64,000 bases of DNA from Bacillus sp. FSL K6-3431 (GTDB taxonomy: Bacteria > Bacillota > Bacilli > Bacillales > Bacillaceae_C), in the NCBI RefSeq assembly GCF_038002605.1, contig NZ_JBBOCT010000001.1, forward strand, positions 2,294,001 through 2,358,000. Reading direction: 5' to 3'. How positions within the stretch are numbered: position 1 is the first letter of the stretch; each line of letters starts with the position of its first letter. Positions 36,050-46,163 of the stretch are shown in pieces. The position numbers and the translations under genes were made by a program. The notes under the pieces are model-generated. The model was not told the origin of the DNA, did not search any database, and was given only the letters and a program-made list of their open reading frames with translations.

Positions 36050-36946
36050 ATGTTACATAACATTAATCGAACAACAGGAGATAAAGTTTTTGATAGCTTA
36101 AATGTTTTCCTCATTTTAATTTTCACATTTATTATATTATATCCTTTAATGTTTGTAGTTTTTGCTTCCGTGAGCGATCCAAGATTAGTTTTTTCAAATC
36201 CAATACTTTTATGGCCAAGAGGGTTTCATCTTGAAAGCTATATAACAGTATTCAACAATCAAGATATTTGGAAAGGTTTTTTTAACTCTGTTATTTATAC
36301 GACGGTTGGTACCACAATTAACATTTTTATGACAGTATTGGGCGCGTATCCATTATCAAGAAAAGATTTCTATGGCCGTGGGATAATTACTTTTATCATT
36401 ACATTCACAATGTTCTTTAGTGGTGGATTGATTCCTTTATATTTGGTTAATCAATCGCTCGGTATTGTTAATTCCATGTGGGTACTTGTTCTTCCTGGAG
36501 CTATTAGTGTATTTAACTTAATTATTATGCGTACATACTTTCAAACGAGAATTCCTCGCGAATTAGAGGAAAGTGCTTTTATGGACGGCTGTAATAACAT
36601 AAAATTGCTATATAAAATTGTACTTCCCCTTTCAACACCGATTATTGCTGTTATGGTCCTTTTTTACGGTGTTGGCCATTGGAATAACTATTTTGAAGCT
36701 ATGATATATATTTCCGATCGTGGCAAATATCCCTTGCAGCTCATTTTGCGCGAAATATTAATTCAAAACGAGCTAAAGGACATGCTATCTGTTGCCACTG
36801 ATGGTGAGTATGCAAATCGAATGATGTCGAGGGAGGGAATTAAGTATGCCGTTGTCGTAGTTTCTACATTACCATTACTGATTCTATACCCTCTTTTATC
36901 TAAATTCTTTGAAAAGGGAATTTTAGTTGGTTCAATTAAAGGTTAA
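36050..36946 (+). CDS. LplC-type carbohydrate ABC transporter permease
   Basis: A 298-residue CUT1 permease of the LplC branch, starting 27 nt after the LplB-type stop behind AAAGGAG. The N-terminus DKVFDSLNVFLILIFTFIIL gives helix 1; the EAA loop reads LEESAFMDGCNNIKLLYKIVLP near residues 170-192 with serine replacing the usual second alanine. The C-terminus FFEKGILVGSIKG is typical. It pairs with the LplB-type permease and the lipoprotein that follows. No ATPase is present in the operon. Confidence 0.92.
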   Translation: MLHNINRTTGDKVFDSLNVFLILIFTFIILYPLMFVVFASVSDPRLVFSNPILLWPRGFHLESYITVFNNQDIWKGFFNSVIYTTVGTTINIFMTVLGAYPLSRKDFYGRGIITFIITFTMFFSGGLIPLYLVNQSLGIVNSMWVLVLPGAISVFNLIIMRTYFQTRIPRELEESAFMDGCNNIKLLYKIVLPLSTPIIAVMVLFYGVGHWNNYFEAMIYISDRGKYPLQLILREILIQNELKDMLSVATDGEYANRMMSREGIKYAVVVVSTLPLLILYPLLSKFFEKGILVGSIKG

Positions 36947-37022
36947 GACCGCCTCACATCTCTTGAAAGGGGGGAGAAACGAAATACATGTTATCCAAAT
37001 TAAAAACGTGGAGGGTGGAAAA

Positions 37023-38621
37023 ATGAAGAAATTTTTAAGTGCTTTTTTATCTATTACACTAGTTTCTGTTATTTTGCTGCTTACGGGCTGCCAATCTAAG
37101 GAGCCTGCATCAAAAGACAAAGAATCAGATGACAACAGTTTTAAAATTGCCCGTAAAGGTTTTAATGATGTCCATCCAGCATCAAAGGATTTATGGATGT
37201 GGAAAAAATACGAAGAAATGACAGGTGTTCATATCGAATGGGAAGAAATTCCTGACGCAAGTATGGATGAACGGAAAAATATTATACTCGCATCCAATGA
37301 TTTACCAGATGCATTTTATCAAATAGGATTTTCCCAGGATGAGTTAAATAAGTACGGGAAACAAGGCCTCTTCATACCATTAGAGGATTTGATTGAAGAA
37401 CACGCCCCTAATATAAGGGAACTTTTTAAAGACAATCCTGATATTAAACAAGCGCTTACGATGCCCGATGGTCATATTTATTCCTTACCATATGTCGACT
37501 TTTCAAAAGAATATGCTTCCATTCGCTATTATATCAATAAGAAATGGCTAGATAATTTAGGACTTTCAGTTCCAGAAACAACAGAGGAATTTGCAAATGC
37601 CTTAAAAGCGTTTGTAGACAAGGATGCAAATGGAAACGGAGATTCAGATGATGAGCATGGTTGGTATATGTCAAGCGGTACACTTAACTGGGCATTAGAA
37701 AGACAGTTATTTGGTAGCTTTGGGATGGGCAATGGTGGTGGAAATGCAGCAGAACAATTTATTTATAAAGATGAAAGCGGTGAGCTTCAAACAATTTTTG
37801 ATGATGAAAAGTATAAAAAAGTATGGAAATATTTAAATGAACTTTGGGTGGATGGAGCACTCCATCCACAAACATTTTCTGGTGCTGACTATGCCCAGTG
37901 GGTATCAGATGCTAACGAAGATAAAGTTGGGGCTTTTTCGTGGGTAGGGCCTGGATATATCGGAGAAAATATTAGAAAAGATTTTGTTGGGATAAACGCA
38001 TTAAAAGGACCAGAAGGCGACCAGCTATTAAACTGGTTAGATCCTCCTACAAGAGGTATTTCTTCATTTATTATAACAAATGTTAATAAAGATCCAGCGG
38101 AAACACTTAAATGGGTCGATTATTTCTACGGTGAAGAAGGTTCGATGTTTGGATTTATTGGTCTGGAAGGAGAGACTTACAATCTAGTAGATGGAGAGCC
38201 TGTTTATATTGATGAGATTAAAGATTACAAAGGAGGGCAGCAGCTTGGTGCTTTCCAGTATGTTGATAATGTTTACGGCGGTGGCTACCCGTATGTTGAG
38301 CCACCAGTAGAACTTCGCGTCGGAATAAGAGGAATGACTATAGAGGATGATATACAGGCAAACGCTGAAGAAACAGAAAAATATGCACCTGATGAATTAT
38401 GGCCGACTTTTGCACCGACAGAAGAGGAAAGCAATGAATTAAGTGCCATCTTTACAGATATCAGCAACTATATTGAAGAAATGCGCGCTCAATTTATTAC
38501 AGGTGAATTAAGCCTTGATAAAGATTGGGATAATTATGTAAATACATTAAAGAAAATGGGATCCGAACGGTATCTAGAAATTAAAAGGGAACAATATGAA
38601 AGATATAAAAGTTCTAACTAA
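37023..38621 (+). CDS. Solute-binding lipoprotein of an LplABC-type importer
   Basis: A 532-residue extracellular solute-binding protein. The start ATG at 37023 has GGAGGGTGG just upstream; a longer frame overlaps the permease gene and lacks a ribosome binding site. The signal MKKFLSAFLSITLVSVILL leads to lipobox LTGC, then an acidic linker. DVHPASKDLWMWKKYEEMTG and WEEIPDASMDERKNI near residues 45-85 are typical of LplA-type proteins. It should bind oligosaccharides for the two permeases. The GH43 enzyme downstream suggests xylo- or arabino-oligosaccharides. A hairpin follows the stop. Confidence 0.9.
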   Translation: MKKFLSAFLSITLVSVILLLTGCQSKEPASKDKESDDNSFKIARKGFNDVHPASKDLWMWKKYEEMTGVHIEWEEIPDASMDERKNIILASNDLPDAFYQIGFSQDELNKYGKQGLFIPLEDLIEEHAPNIRELFKDNPDIKQALTMPDGHIYSLPYVDFSKEYASIRYYINKKWLDNLGLSVPETTEEFANALKAFVDKDANGNGDSDDEHGWYMSSGTLNWALERQLFGSFGMGNGGGNAAEQFIYKDESGELQTIFDDEKYKKVWKYLNELWVDGALHPQTFSGADYAQWVSDANEDKVGAFSWVGPGYIGENIRKDFVGINALKGPEGDQLLNWLDPPTRGISSFIITNVNKDPAETLKWVDYFYGEEGSMFGFIGLEGETYNLVDGEPVYIDEIKDYKGGQQLGAFQYVDNVYGGGYPYVEPPVELRVGIRGMTIEDDIQANAEETEKYAPDELWPTFAPTEEESNELSAIFTDISNYIEEMRAQFITGELSLDKDWDNYVNTLKKMGSERYLEIKREQYERYKSSN

Positions 38622-38676
38622 GTAATATGTATTTGCAGTTTAGAAGTAAAATAGGTACACTGATGTCTATTTATCA

Positions 38677-38719
38677 CCAGAATTTTGAGCTCTTTAAAGA
38701 AGCACGCTGAGAATTCTGG
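38677..38719 (+). terminator. Hairpin between the binding-protein and GH43 genes
   Basis: CCAGAATTTTGAGC pairs with GCTGAGAATTCTGG at 12 of 14 positions, followed by CTCCTTTCTCT. It lies 55 nt after the lipoprotein gene. It is probably a leaky terminator or stabilising 3' structure that lowers GH43 expression relative to the lipoprotein. Confidence 0.6.
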
Positions 38720-38794
38720 CTCCTTTCTCTAAATAGGTTGTATACACTATTAAAATTTATATATTGATAAAAATAATATTTAGGAGAATTTATT

Positions 38795-39730
38795 ATGGAA
38801 AATACAACTAAAATAACATCAGGTAATCCAGTTTTCCCAGGATGGTACGCGGATCCAGAGGCAAGGATTTTCGATAATCTATACTGGATTTATCCAACTT
38901 ATTCAGCTTCATATGATGAACAAACATTTTTTGATGCCTTTTACTCAGAGAATCTAGTGGATTGGACAAAGGTAGAACGTATTTTGGAACTTAAGGATAT
39001 CTCATGGGCTAATCGAGCGTTGTGGGCACCATCCCCAATTGAACGGAATGGAAAATACTATTATTACTTTGCTGCCAATGATATTCAGAGCAATGAAGAA
39101 CTCGGTGGGATAGGAGTCGCAGTTTCTAATCGACCTGAAGGACCTTTTAAAGACGCTTTAGGTCGACCATTAATAGACAAATTTCATCACGGTGCTCAAC
39201 CAATCGATCCACATGTATTTATAGATGATGATAATAATGCTTATTTATACTATGGAGGCTGGGGATATTGTAATGTTGTTAAATTAAACGATGATATGAT
39301 AAGTATTGGCACTTTCGAGGATGGGTCCATTTATAAGGAAATTACGCCTAGTGGATTCGTTGAAGGCCCTTGCATGATAAAAAGAAATAACAAGTACTAT
39401 TTTATGTGGGCAGAAGGCGGTTGGGGTGGTCCAAATTATTCAGTTGCATACGCTATTTCCACATCCCCGCTTGGACCATTCGAAAGAGTTGGAAAGATTC
39501 TAGAACAAAATCCGGAAGTAGCTACAGGGGCTGGACATCACGGAATGATTCAAATACCTGGCAAAGATGAGTGGTATATTGTATACCATAGAAGGCCTCT
39601 AACTGAGACGCAAGCAAACCATCGTGAGGTCTGTATCGATCGACTATATTTTGATAAAGATGGATATATTATCCCTGTAGATATTACATTTGAAGGTGTA
39701 TCCAATCGACCATTATTAAAGGAAATATAG
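38795..39730 (+). CDS. GH43 glycoside hydrolase
   Basis: A 311-residue five-bladed beta-propeller enzyme of family 43 (arabinofuranosidase/xylosidase group), an inverting glycosidase. The catalytic residues can be placed: general base aspartate in WYADPEARIF near residue 19, the pKa-modulating aspartate in IDPHVFIDDDNNAYLYYG near 134, and the acid glutamate in FVEGPCMIKRNNKYYFMW near 189. There is no signal peptide, so it acts on imported oligosaccharides. It is the last gene of the importer operon. Alpha-L-arabinofuranosidase or beta-xylosidase activity are both possible; the family label does not decide. Confidence 0.88.
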   Translation: MENTTKITSGNPVFPGWYADPEARIFDNLYWIYPTYSASYDEQTFFDAFYSENLVDWTKVERILELKDISWANRALWAPSPIERNGKYYYYFAANDIQSNEELGGIGVAVSNRPEGPFKDALGRPLIDKFHHGAQPIDPHVFIDDDNNAYLYYGGWGYCNVVKLNDDMISIGTFEDGSIYKEITPSGFVEGPCMIKRNNKYYFMWAEGGWGGPNYSVAYAISTSPLGPFERVGKILEQNPEVATGAGHHGMIQIPGKDEWYIVYHRRPLTETQANHREVCIDRLYFDKDGYIIPVDITFEGVSNRPLLKEI

Positions 39731-39796
39731 AATAGCTAAAATTTACATAGACATTAAAGATAGTAGTGACTTTTTGATCCTATCAAAGGTTGATGA

Positions 39797-39836
39797 TCAT
39801 ATAGTGCAAGATCATTCTTGTACTATATGAATTTTA
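39797..39836. terminator. Bidirectional terminator between GH43 and galT
   Basis: TCATATAGTGCAAG pairs with CTTGTACTATATGA at 13 of 14 positions, loop of 6, then ATTTTAAAA. It lies between two convergent genes, so it probably serves both. Confidence 0.7.
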
Positions 39837-39877
39837 AAAAACAGCTCTCCACCGCATCACTGCGATGAAGAACTGCC

Positions 39878-41389
39878 TCACTTAATAGAATCAATGAATC
39901 GCTGAAAGGCTTCTTGCCCCTCCTGCGTCCGTTTATAAACTCCCGCATGTTCAAGGACAGTAGAAAACACACGTCCTACTTCGCTTCTAATAATATCTTG
40001 CACATTTTCTTCATTTATATCACTATGTGCTTCTTTAATTCCTAGAGCCCATGAAGCATGCTTATTCGTGAGTTCGTCGGTACGTAGTTGCTCGTAGGCT
40101 GACTCAAGTAAATAAGTAGCTACTTTATGCAGTTCTTCTTTTAATCTACCTGGCAGGACTGCTAGCCCCATTACCTCGATTAAACCAATGTTTTCTTTTT
40201 TTATATGATGAACTTCTTCATGCGGATGGAAAATCCCCATTGGATGTTCATCATTTGTCCGGTTATTGCGCAAAACAATATCAAACTCAAAGTTTTCGCC
40301 GGAACGTCGGACGATTGGTGTTACAGTATTATGTGGTTCCATATCACTAAATGCGTGAATATCAGCTCCTGGATCACTGTAGTTTTTCCATGCGTTTGTA
40401 ATATAATCTGCAAGTTCAGCGATTTGGTAACGATCTTTTCCACTTAGACGAATGACGGACATTGGCCAGTGGACAATCCCTGCCTCCACCTCTTCATACC
40501 CTTCGATAGTAAAGGTCGATTCCAACTTTGCTTTTGCCATTGGAAATGCATGGTTTCCACCTTGGAAATGGTCGTGGCTAAGGATGGATCCGCCAACGAT
40601 TGGTAAATCTGCATTCGAGCCAACAAAATAATGTGGGTACTGATCGACGAAATCTAGTAGTCGCTGAAAACCGACTTTTGATATTTTCATTGGTTCATGT
40701 TCTCCAGAAAACACAATCGCATGCTCATTGTAATACACATATGGTGAAAATTGGAGATACCATTGTTCCTCATTCAGAGATACGGGAATGATCCGATGAT
40801 TTTGTCTCGCAGGGTGATCGACTCTCCCAGCATACCCCACGTTTTCCTTACATAACAAACAGTCCGGATAAGCAATCTTTACTTTGTCTTTTTCAACTGC
40901 AATCGCAACTGGATCCTTCTCCGGTTTTGATAAATTGATTGTAATTTCTAGATCTCCATAAGGTGTTCCTGCATACCAATGTTCATTTTTTGCTACTCTA
41001 TCTGTTCTTATATAATTAGAGTCTTGTGATAAACGATAAAAATAGTTTGTCGCCTCTTCCGGACCCTCAGATTGATACAATTCATTAAAGGTTCGAATCA
41101 CTGTGGATGGACGAGCAATAAATGCAGCCATTATTTTAGTATCGAGCATGTCACGGTATGTGATCGTATTATGCGAAATTTTTCTATTCTCTGCGGCCCA
41201 ATCTAAAATTCGTTTTAAAATGAGAACAGGCGATTCATCATTTATTTGCGCTACTTCAACCGATTTCCACTCGTCAAGACCTAATGTTGCTAGCAAGTCA
41301 TTGCGAACAAAGTCGACATCCCATTTTTCAATTAAACCCTTTTTCAATCCATATTGTATGAGTAGCTCTAATGATTCATATATATCCAT
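39878..41389 (-). CDS. galT: Galactose-1-phosphate uridylyltransferase, class II
   Basis: A 503-residue UDP-glucose--hexose-1-phosphate uridylyltransferase of the Gram-positive class II type. It exchanges galactose 1-phosphate with UDP-glucose in the Leloir pathway. GSILSHDHFQGGNH near residue 275 and GIFHPHEEVHHIKKENIGLI near 405 are diagnostic. The start ATG at 41387-41389 has AGGAAGG 7 nt upstream; the longer frame overlaps galE. It is the last gene of galK-galE-galT, 22 nt after galE, and is followed by the terminator at 39797. Confidence 0.95.
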   Translation of the reverse strand: MDIYESLELLIQYGLKKGLIEKWDVDFVRNDLLATLGLDEWKSVEVAQINDESPVLILKRILDWAAENRKISHNTITYRDMLDTKIMAAFIARPSTVIRTFNELYQSEGPEEATNYFYRLSQDSNYIRTDRVAKNEHWYAGTPYGDLEITINLSKPEKDPVAIAVEKDKVKIAYPDCLLCKENVGYAGRVDHPARQNHRIIPVSLNEEQWYLQFSPYVYYNEHAIVFSGEHEPMKISKVGFQRLLDFVDQYPHYFVGSNADLPIVGGSILSHDHFQGGNHAFPMAKAKLESTFTIEGYEEVEAGIVHWPMSVIRLSGKDRYQIAELADYITNAWKNYSDPGADIHAFSDMEPHNTVTPIVRRSGENFEFDIVLRNNRTNDEHPMGIFHPHEEVHHIKKENIGLIEVMGLAVLPGRLKEELHKVATYLLESAYEQLRTDELTNKHASWALGIKEAHSDINEENVQDIIRSEVGRVFSTVLEHAGVYKRTQEGQEAFQRFIDSIK

Positions 41390-41411
41390 GGATATACCTT
41401 CCTCCTTCATC

Positions 41412-42401
41412 TCACTGTCCGTAGCCTTCAGGATGTTTCTGGAACCATGCCCATGCACTTTCGATCATTGACTCTAATGATTCAAATTTCGGTTTCCAAC
41501 CTAGTTCTGTTTTTGCCTTTTCTGATGAAGCAACAAGTCTAGCTGGATCACCACCACGGCGTGGAGCGATAACTGCTGGAATTTCCTTGCCAGTGACTTC
41601 TCTAGCAGCTGCAAGCACTTCGCTAACGCTATATCCATTACCGTTACCTAAATTATAAATAGCGCTCGTACCAGATTTACGCAATTTTTCAATCGCTAAA
41701 ATATGTGCTCCAACCAAGTCGATGACGTGAATATAATCCCTAATACATGTCCCATCAGGTGTTTCATAATCATCACCAAAAATAGAAATCTGATCACGTT
41801 TACCTAGAGCGGCTTCTAAAATGATTGGGATTAAATGTGTTTCCGGATTATGATCCTCTCCGATCACACCATTTGGATGTGCTCCCGCAACATTGAAATA
41901 ACGAAGAACAACATAGTTGATTCCATATGCCTGTTCACTCCACTTCAACAACTTTTCGATCGCAAGCTTCGTTTCACCATATGGATTTGTTGGTACAGTT
42001 TCAGCTGTCTCGGTGATTGGGCTTTCCTTTGGTTCACCATACGCTGCAGCGGTGGATGAAAATACAATGTTTTTTATGCAATGCTTTTGCATTGCCTTCA
42101 ACAAAGAAATCGCTCCGCCAACATTATTATCATAATACTGCAATGGCTCTTGGACGCTTACGCCTACAAGTGAATCGGCAGCAAAATGCATGACAGCATC
42201 GATCTTATTTTCTGCAAAAACAAGATCAAGAAAAGATTCATTACGTAAATCACCTTTGTAAAATTTAGCCCCTTCTGTTAATGCAGCAGCATGACCTGTT
42301 TGCAGATTGTCCACAACGACAACATCTTCTCCGTTTGCAATCAATTCCGCCACAGCATGACTACCAATAAACCCAGCTCCACCACAAACTAAAATCGCCA
42401 T
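41412..42401 (-). CDS. galE: UDP-glucose 4-epimerase
   Basis: A 329-residue extended SDR epimerase interconverting UDP-galactose and UDP-glucose. The NAD-binding motif CGGAGFIGSHAVAEL is at residues 6-20, the catalytic serine in VFSSTAAAYGEP near 120, and the YxxxK pair in NPYGETKLAIEKLLKW near 146. GDDYETPDGTCIRDYIHVID near 220 is a galE signature. The ATG at 42399-42401 is used, 8 nt after GGAGG; a TTG directly before it is less likely. It is the middle gene of the Leloir operon. Confidence 0.97.
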   Translation of the reverse strand: MAILVCGGAGFIGSHAVAELIANGEDVVVVDNLQTGHAAALTEGAKFYKGDLRNESFLDLVFAENKIDAVMHFAADSLVGVSVQEPLQYYDNNVGGAISLLKAMQKHCIKNIVFSSTAAAYGEPKESPITETAETVPTNPYGETKLAIEKLLKWSEQAYGINYVVLRYFNVAGAHPNGVIGEDHNPETHLIPIILEAALGKRDQISIFGDDYETPDGTCIRDYIHVIDLVGAHILAIEKLRKSGTSAIYNLGNGNGYSVSEVLAAAREVTGKEIPAVIAPRRGGDPARLVASSEKAKTELGWKPKFESLESMIESAWAWFQKHPEGYGQ

Positions 42402-42438
42402 CAATGATTCCTCCGCTTCCTTTTGCTATTTATAAATA

Positions 42439-43617
42439 TTATTCAACAAAGCTAGGGAGAGGCCTAGCACTAGCACCATCGCCAATTTTCACGATATAAA
42501 AGTCGGCTTTGATTCCCGTTTTTGTTTCGTATTGTTCGCCCACATTTTTTATGAATTCTTCGCTTTCTTCTGTATTTACAAGATTGATCGTGCAACCGCC
42601 AAAGCCTGCACCTGTCATGCGTGCACCAACGGCACCAGCATTCCAAGCCGCTTCAACGAGCGCATCCAACTCAGCGCCTGTCACAGCATAATCATCTCTT
42701 AGTGAAATATGTGATTCATTCATCAATTTTCCAAATGCTTCAATATCTCCACCATTTAACCTCTCAACAGCTGCCAATGTTCGCTGATTTTCATAAACCG
42801 CATGTTTTGCACGTTTACGATCTACCTCATCTTGAATAAGATGTTTATTTTCTTCAAACAGATCTAGCGATAAATCTCCAAGTGAAGCAATCTTAAGCTC
42901 GCTCTGTAACTGATCTAAGGCACGGTCACATTGCTCTCGTCGCTCGTTATATTTAGAATCAGCTAAACCACGACGCTTATTCGTATTCGCAATAACGAGC
43001 GTATGTTTCTCAAGACGGATAGGGCTATATTGATAATCTAATGTTTGGCAATCTAGTAATATAGCATGGTCAGCTCTTCCCATTCCGCTTGCAAACTGGT
43101 CCATAATACCACAATTCACACCAATGAATTCATTCTCTGCTTGCTGTCCCATTTTAACAAGCTTAACCATATCTTGGCGAAGATCAAATAGATCATTTAG
43201 CATGACAGCGGTTACCATTTCAATGGACGCTGACGAAGACAAACCTGCACCATTAGGGATATTGCCAAAGTATAAAACATCGAATCCAGCATCTAGCTTA
43301 ATATTATTTTTTTGGAAGATGGCAGCTACACCTTTCGGATAGTTCGCCCAATTATCTTCTTCCTTAAAAACAAGCGATTCCAAACTTACTTCAATAACTC
43401 CGTGATCAGGAAAATTGATCGAATAAAAATGCAACTTCTGATCCTTTCTTTTTCTTGCCACCGCTGTGGTTCCTATATCAAGTGCACATGGAAACACATG
43501 GCCTCCGTTATAATCTGTATGTTCCCCAATTAAGTTGACACGTCCTGGGGCAAAATAACAATGAATTTCTCCCTCTGCACCAAATACTTCTATGAACTTC
43601 TCTTTTAACTTTTCCAT
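42439..43617 (-). CDS. galK: Galactokinase
   Basis: A 392-residue GHMP kinase that phosphorylates galactose at C1. The galactokinase signature GRVNLIGEHTDYNGGHVFP spans about residues 26-44, the GHMP ATP motif is NGAGLSSSASIEM near 120, and MTGAGFGGCTINLV near 335 is the third motif. Two adjacent ATGs begin the frame; the second (43615-43617) has better spacing from AGAAGG. It is the first gene of the galKET operon and is divergent from a ROK regulator gene, which probably represses it in the absence of galactose. Confidence 0.97.
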   Translation of the reverse strand: MEKLKEKFIEVFGAEGEIHCYFAPGRVNLIGEHTDYNGGHVFPCALDIGTTAVARKRKDQKLHFYSINFPDHGVIEVSLESLVFKEEDNWANYPKGVAAIFQKNNIKLDAGFDVLYFGNIPNGAGLSSSASIEMVTAVMLNDLFDLRQDMVKLVKMGQQAENEFIGVNCGIMDQFASGMGRADHAILLDCQTLDYQYSPIRLEKHTLVIANTNKRRGLADSKYNERREQCDRALDQLQSELKIASLGDLSLDLFEENKHLIQDEVDRKRAKHAVYENQRTLAAVERLNGGDIEAFGKLMNESHISLRDDYAVTGAELDALVEAAWNAGAVGARMTGAGFGGCTINLVNTEESEEFIKNVGEQYETKTGIKADFYIVKIGDGASARPLPSFVE

Positions 43618-43658
43618 CATGACACCTTCTTTTTATTTATTTTCAAAAAAATACTTTG

Positions 43659-43691
43659 TTAATTAATTTAATTTACTTTTTATGTTATAAT
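43659..43691. promoter_or_regulatory. Divergent galK / ROK-regulator promoter region
   Basis: A TATAAT hexamer (43686-43691) could be the -10 of the plus-strand regulator gene, and the complementary TATAAC of galK overlaps it. Next to it is the palindromic AT-rich stretch TTAATTAATTTAATTTAC (43660-43677), a possible ROK operator. No good -35 was found. Confidence 0.3.
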
Positions 43692-43738
43692 AACTTCATC
43701 ATATTTGCAATGGTTTTCTTATAAAAAGGTGGTATTTT

Positions 43739-44917
43739 ATGAAAAAGGGTAGCTTTCAATGGATGGAGTCGCTAAATCGATCCATTGTTTTAAATAAAAT
43801 TCGCGTTGGTGGTCCGATTTCTCGAGCAGAAATTGCTAGAGATACAAAACTGACTCCACCGACTGTTAGTAAACTGGTGAGTGAATTATTAAGCTCTGAA
43901 CTAATAATGGAAAGTGAAATTGGTGAGTCACTTGGTGGACGTAAGCCAACGATGCTTATTATTAACAGCGACCGTTTCTTTGTCATTGGTTTAGATATTG
44001 GAACGAAGTCTGTTCGCGGGACTTTGACGAACTTAACTGGAGAGTTGATAGAACATAATCATTGTCCAATACCTAAATTGATCACGAATGATACACTTGT
44101 TATTTTAATAAAAAATGTCATTAGTCAACTTATTTCAGCACACGAAGATATAGAAGTAATTGGTATCGGTGTGGGCATGCACGGGGCTGTCGATGTGGAT
44201 AATGGTATTGCACTATATGCTCCAATGCTCAACTTGAAAAATGTGATGTTAAAGTCTGAACTCGAATTAGCATTTGATTTACCTGTAATAGTAGATAATG
44301 ATGTTAGAGCAATGGCTTTTGGAGAATATTGGTACGCACATGGCGAAAGCAATGAGAATATGGTGACGGTCAATCTTGGACATGGTGTCGGCGCTGGAAT
44401 TATCTCGAACGGGAAACTTTTTCACGGTGAACATGATCTTGCCGGAGAAATTGGCCATATGACAGTCGATCTATCAGGTAAACAATGTTCATGTGGAAAT
44501 ATTGGCTGCTGGCAGACACTTGTTTCTGGTCCCGCAATTGCTGATGAAGCCAAACTTGCTCTCGCGCGTGGAAGAATTAGTATATTAGAAAATAAAGATT
44601 TGGAAGGAAAAACAGTGTACGATGCAGCGGTAGCAGGAGATCTGTTAGCGATTGAAATATTATCAAAAACCGGAGAATACATTGGTATAGGTCTAACTAA
44701 TTTAATTCATATATTAAACCCCGAAAAAATTATTATTGGTGGTGGCGTATCTGGTGCGAGTAAATTTATTTTACAAAACATTAAAGAAGCTATTAAGAAT
44801 AGAGGGTTGACGGAACAAGCACGATCGACTGAAATTTTTTGTTCTAATAGAGGTCCATACAGCACAGCAATGGGAGCAGCTTCCCTGATGTTAGCAAATG
44901 TCTTTTTAGAAAACTAA
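43739..44917 (+). CDS. ROK-family transcriptional regulator, likely of galactose genes
   Basis: A 392-residue ROK repressor with N-terminal winged HTH (residues about 15-75; SRAEIARDTKLTPPTVSKLV) and ROK domain. GLDIGTKSVRGTLTNL opens the domain, GIGVGMHGAVDVD follows, and the zinc motif CSCGNIGCWQTLVSGPAIAD lies near residue 250. It is a paralogue of XylR at 31604. It is divergent from galK across 121 nt, so it is the obvious regulator of galKET, with galactose or a related sugar as effector. That assignment is by position, not by a proven operator. Confidence 0.85.
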   Translation: MKKGSFQWMESLNRSIVLNKIRVGGPISRAEIARDTKLTPPTVSKLVSELLSSELIMESEIGESLGGRKPTMLIINSDRFFVIGLDIGTKSVRGTLTNLTGELIEHNHCPIPKLITNDTLVILIKNVISQLISAHEDIEVIGIGVGMHGAVDVDNGIALYAPMLNLKNVMLKSELELAFDLPVIVDNDVRAMAFGEYWYAHGESNENMVTVNLGHGVGAGIISNGKLFHGEHDLAGEIGHMTVDLSGKQCSCGNIGCWQTLVSGPAIADEAKLALARGRISILENKDLEGKTVYDAAVAGDLLAIEILSKTGEYIGIGLTNLIHILNPEKIIIGGGVSGASKFILQNIKEAIKNRGLTEQARSTEIFCSNRGPYSTAMGAASLMLANVFLEN

Positions 44918-44981
44918 CTGTCATTGACTTTCCTTTTCTCACATACATCTAAACTGATGACGATTTTGAGGGGGAATGCTT

Positions 44982-46163
44982 ATGGATGTACGTGTTCGAT
45001 CCGGCGATACGCTTTGGCATTATAGCCAGCTATTTTATATACCGCTAGTATTACTAATTGATTCAAATCCAAACATCGATCCAAATGCACTTCCGTTGGG
45101 TGAATTCGTTAAAATACCCGGTTTTTTAACGAACGAATACACGATTCAAAACGGCGATACTTACTGGAAGCTAGCACGTGCACGAAATGTAGACATCGAT
45201 GTTTTAATGCTATTAAATCAAGATGCAAACCCAACCCATTTGAAAAAAGGAACAATCATCCGGTTACCATCAAGGGTGACAAATATTATCGTTAACGGCA
45301 ATCAAGCATATGATTTTCAAAAAATGAGTAATGATTTAAAACAACTTCGATCCATTTATCCGTTTATGAAATGTGATAATATAGGAAAAAGTGTACTTCA
45401 ATTACCACTTCATCAAGTAAGGATTGGAAAAAGTAGTAGAAAGGTAAATATCAACGCTTCCTTTCATGCGAATGAATGGATTACGACACCAATTCTTATG
45501 AAATTTTTAAATGAATACTTACTCGCATTAACAAATGGGCAAACCGTTAAAGGAATATCTGCTCTTACTCTATATTTCCGATTTCAGCTATTCGCTGTTC
45601 CTATAGTGAATCCAGACGGTGTAAATCTCGTGTTGAACGGTCCACCTGCTCCTGTAAGGGAGGAAGTGCTTACCATGAATAAAGGTAGCAGTGATTTTTC
45701 CGGCTGGAAAGCGAATATTCGTGGAGTCGATTTAAATAAACAGTTTCCTGCAAAGTGGGAACTTGAAAAAGAGCGCAAACAGAAAGAACCCGGCCCCCGT
45801 GACTTTTCAGGTTACGCTCCCTTATCACAACCAGAATCGCAAGCAATGGCAGCATTAGCCGAGCAAATCAAATTCGAGCGACTGCTAGCCTTACACACAC
45901 AAGGAAAAGAGATATACTGGGGCTATGAAGGCCATGAACCAGCCGAATCAGAAATACTTGCAAACGATTTCTCGATGGTGAGTGGTTATAAGGCTGTTCG
46001 TTACGTAGACAACTTCGCTGGATATAAAGATTGGTTTATTCAGCAGTTCCACAAACCTGGATTTACACTAGAGCTTGGAAATGGGCAAAACCCGCTACCC
46101 ATTGAACAATTTGATGAAATTTACGAGCATGTATCAGGCATTTTTGTGAGGTCACTTATGTAA
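44982..46163 (+). CDS. LysM-containing M14 peptidase (gamma-D-glutamyl-diamino-acid type)
   Basis: A 393-residue zinc carboxypeptidase-fold enzyme like Bacillus endopeptidase I (YqgT), which cuts gamma-D-Glu-diaminopimelate bonds of peptidoglycan stem peptides. Two LysM motifs occupy residues about 2-48 (VRSGDTLWHYSQLF) and 50-95 (YTIQNGDTYWKLARARN). The M14 domain follows with zinc ligands in NASFHANEWITT near 165 and LLALHTQGKEIYWG near 302, and the catalytic glutamate in FTLELGNGQ near 365. There is no signal peptide. It is not related to the gal genes next to it and is followed by a strong terminator. Confidence 0.9.
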   Translation: MDVRVRSGDTLWHYSQLFYIPLVLLIDSNPNIDPNALPLGEFVKIPGFLTNEYTIQNGDTYWKLARARNVDIDVLMLLNQDANPTHLKKGTIIRLPSRVTNIIVNGNQAYDFQKMSNDLKQLRSIYPFMKCDNIGKSVLQLPLHQVRIGKSSRKVNINASFHANEWITTPILMKFLNEYLLALTNGQTVKGISALTLYFRFQLFAVPIVNPDGVNLVLNGPPAPVREEVLTMNKGSSDFSGWKANIRGVDLNKQFPAKWELEKERKQKEPGPRDFSGYAPLSQPESQAMAALAEQIKFERLLALHTQGKEIYWGYEGHEPAESEILANDFSMVSGYKAVRYVDNFAGYKDWFIQQFHKPGFTLELGNGQNPLPIEQFDEIYEHVSGIFVRSLM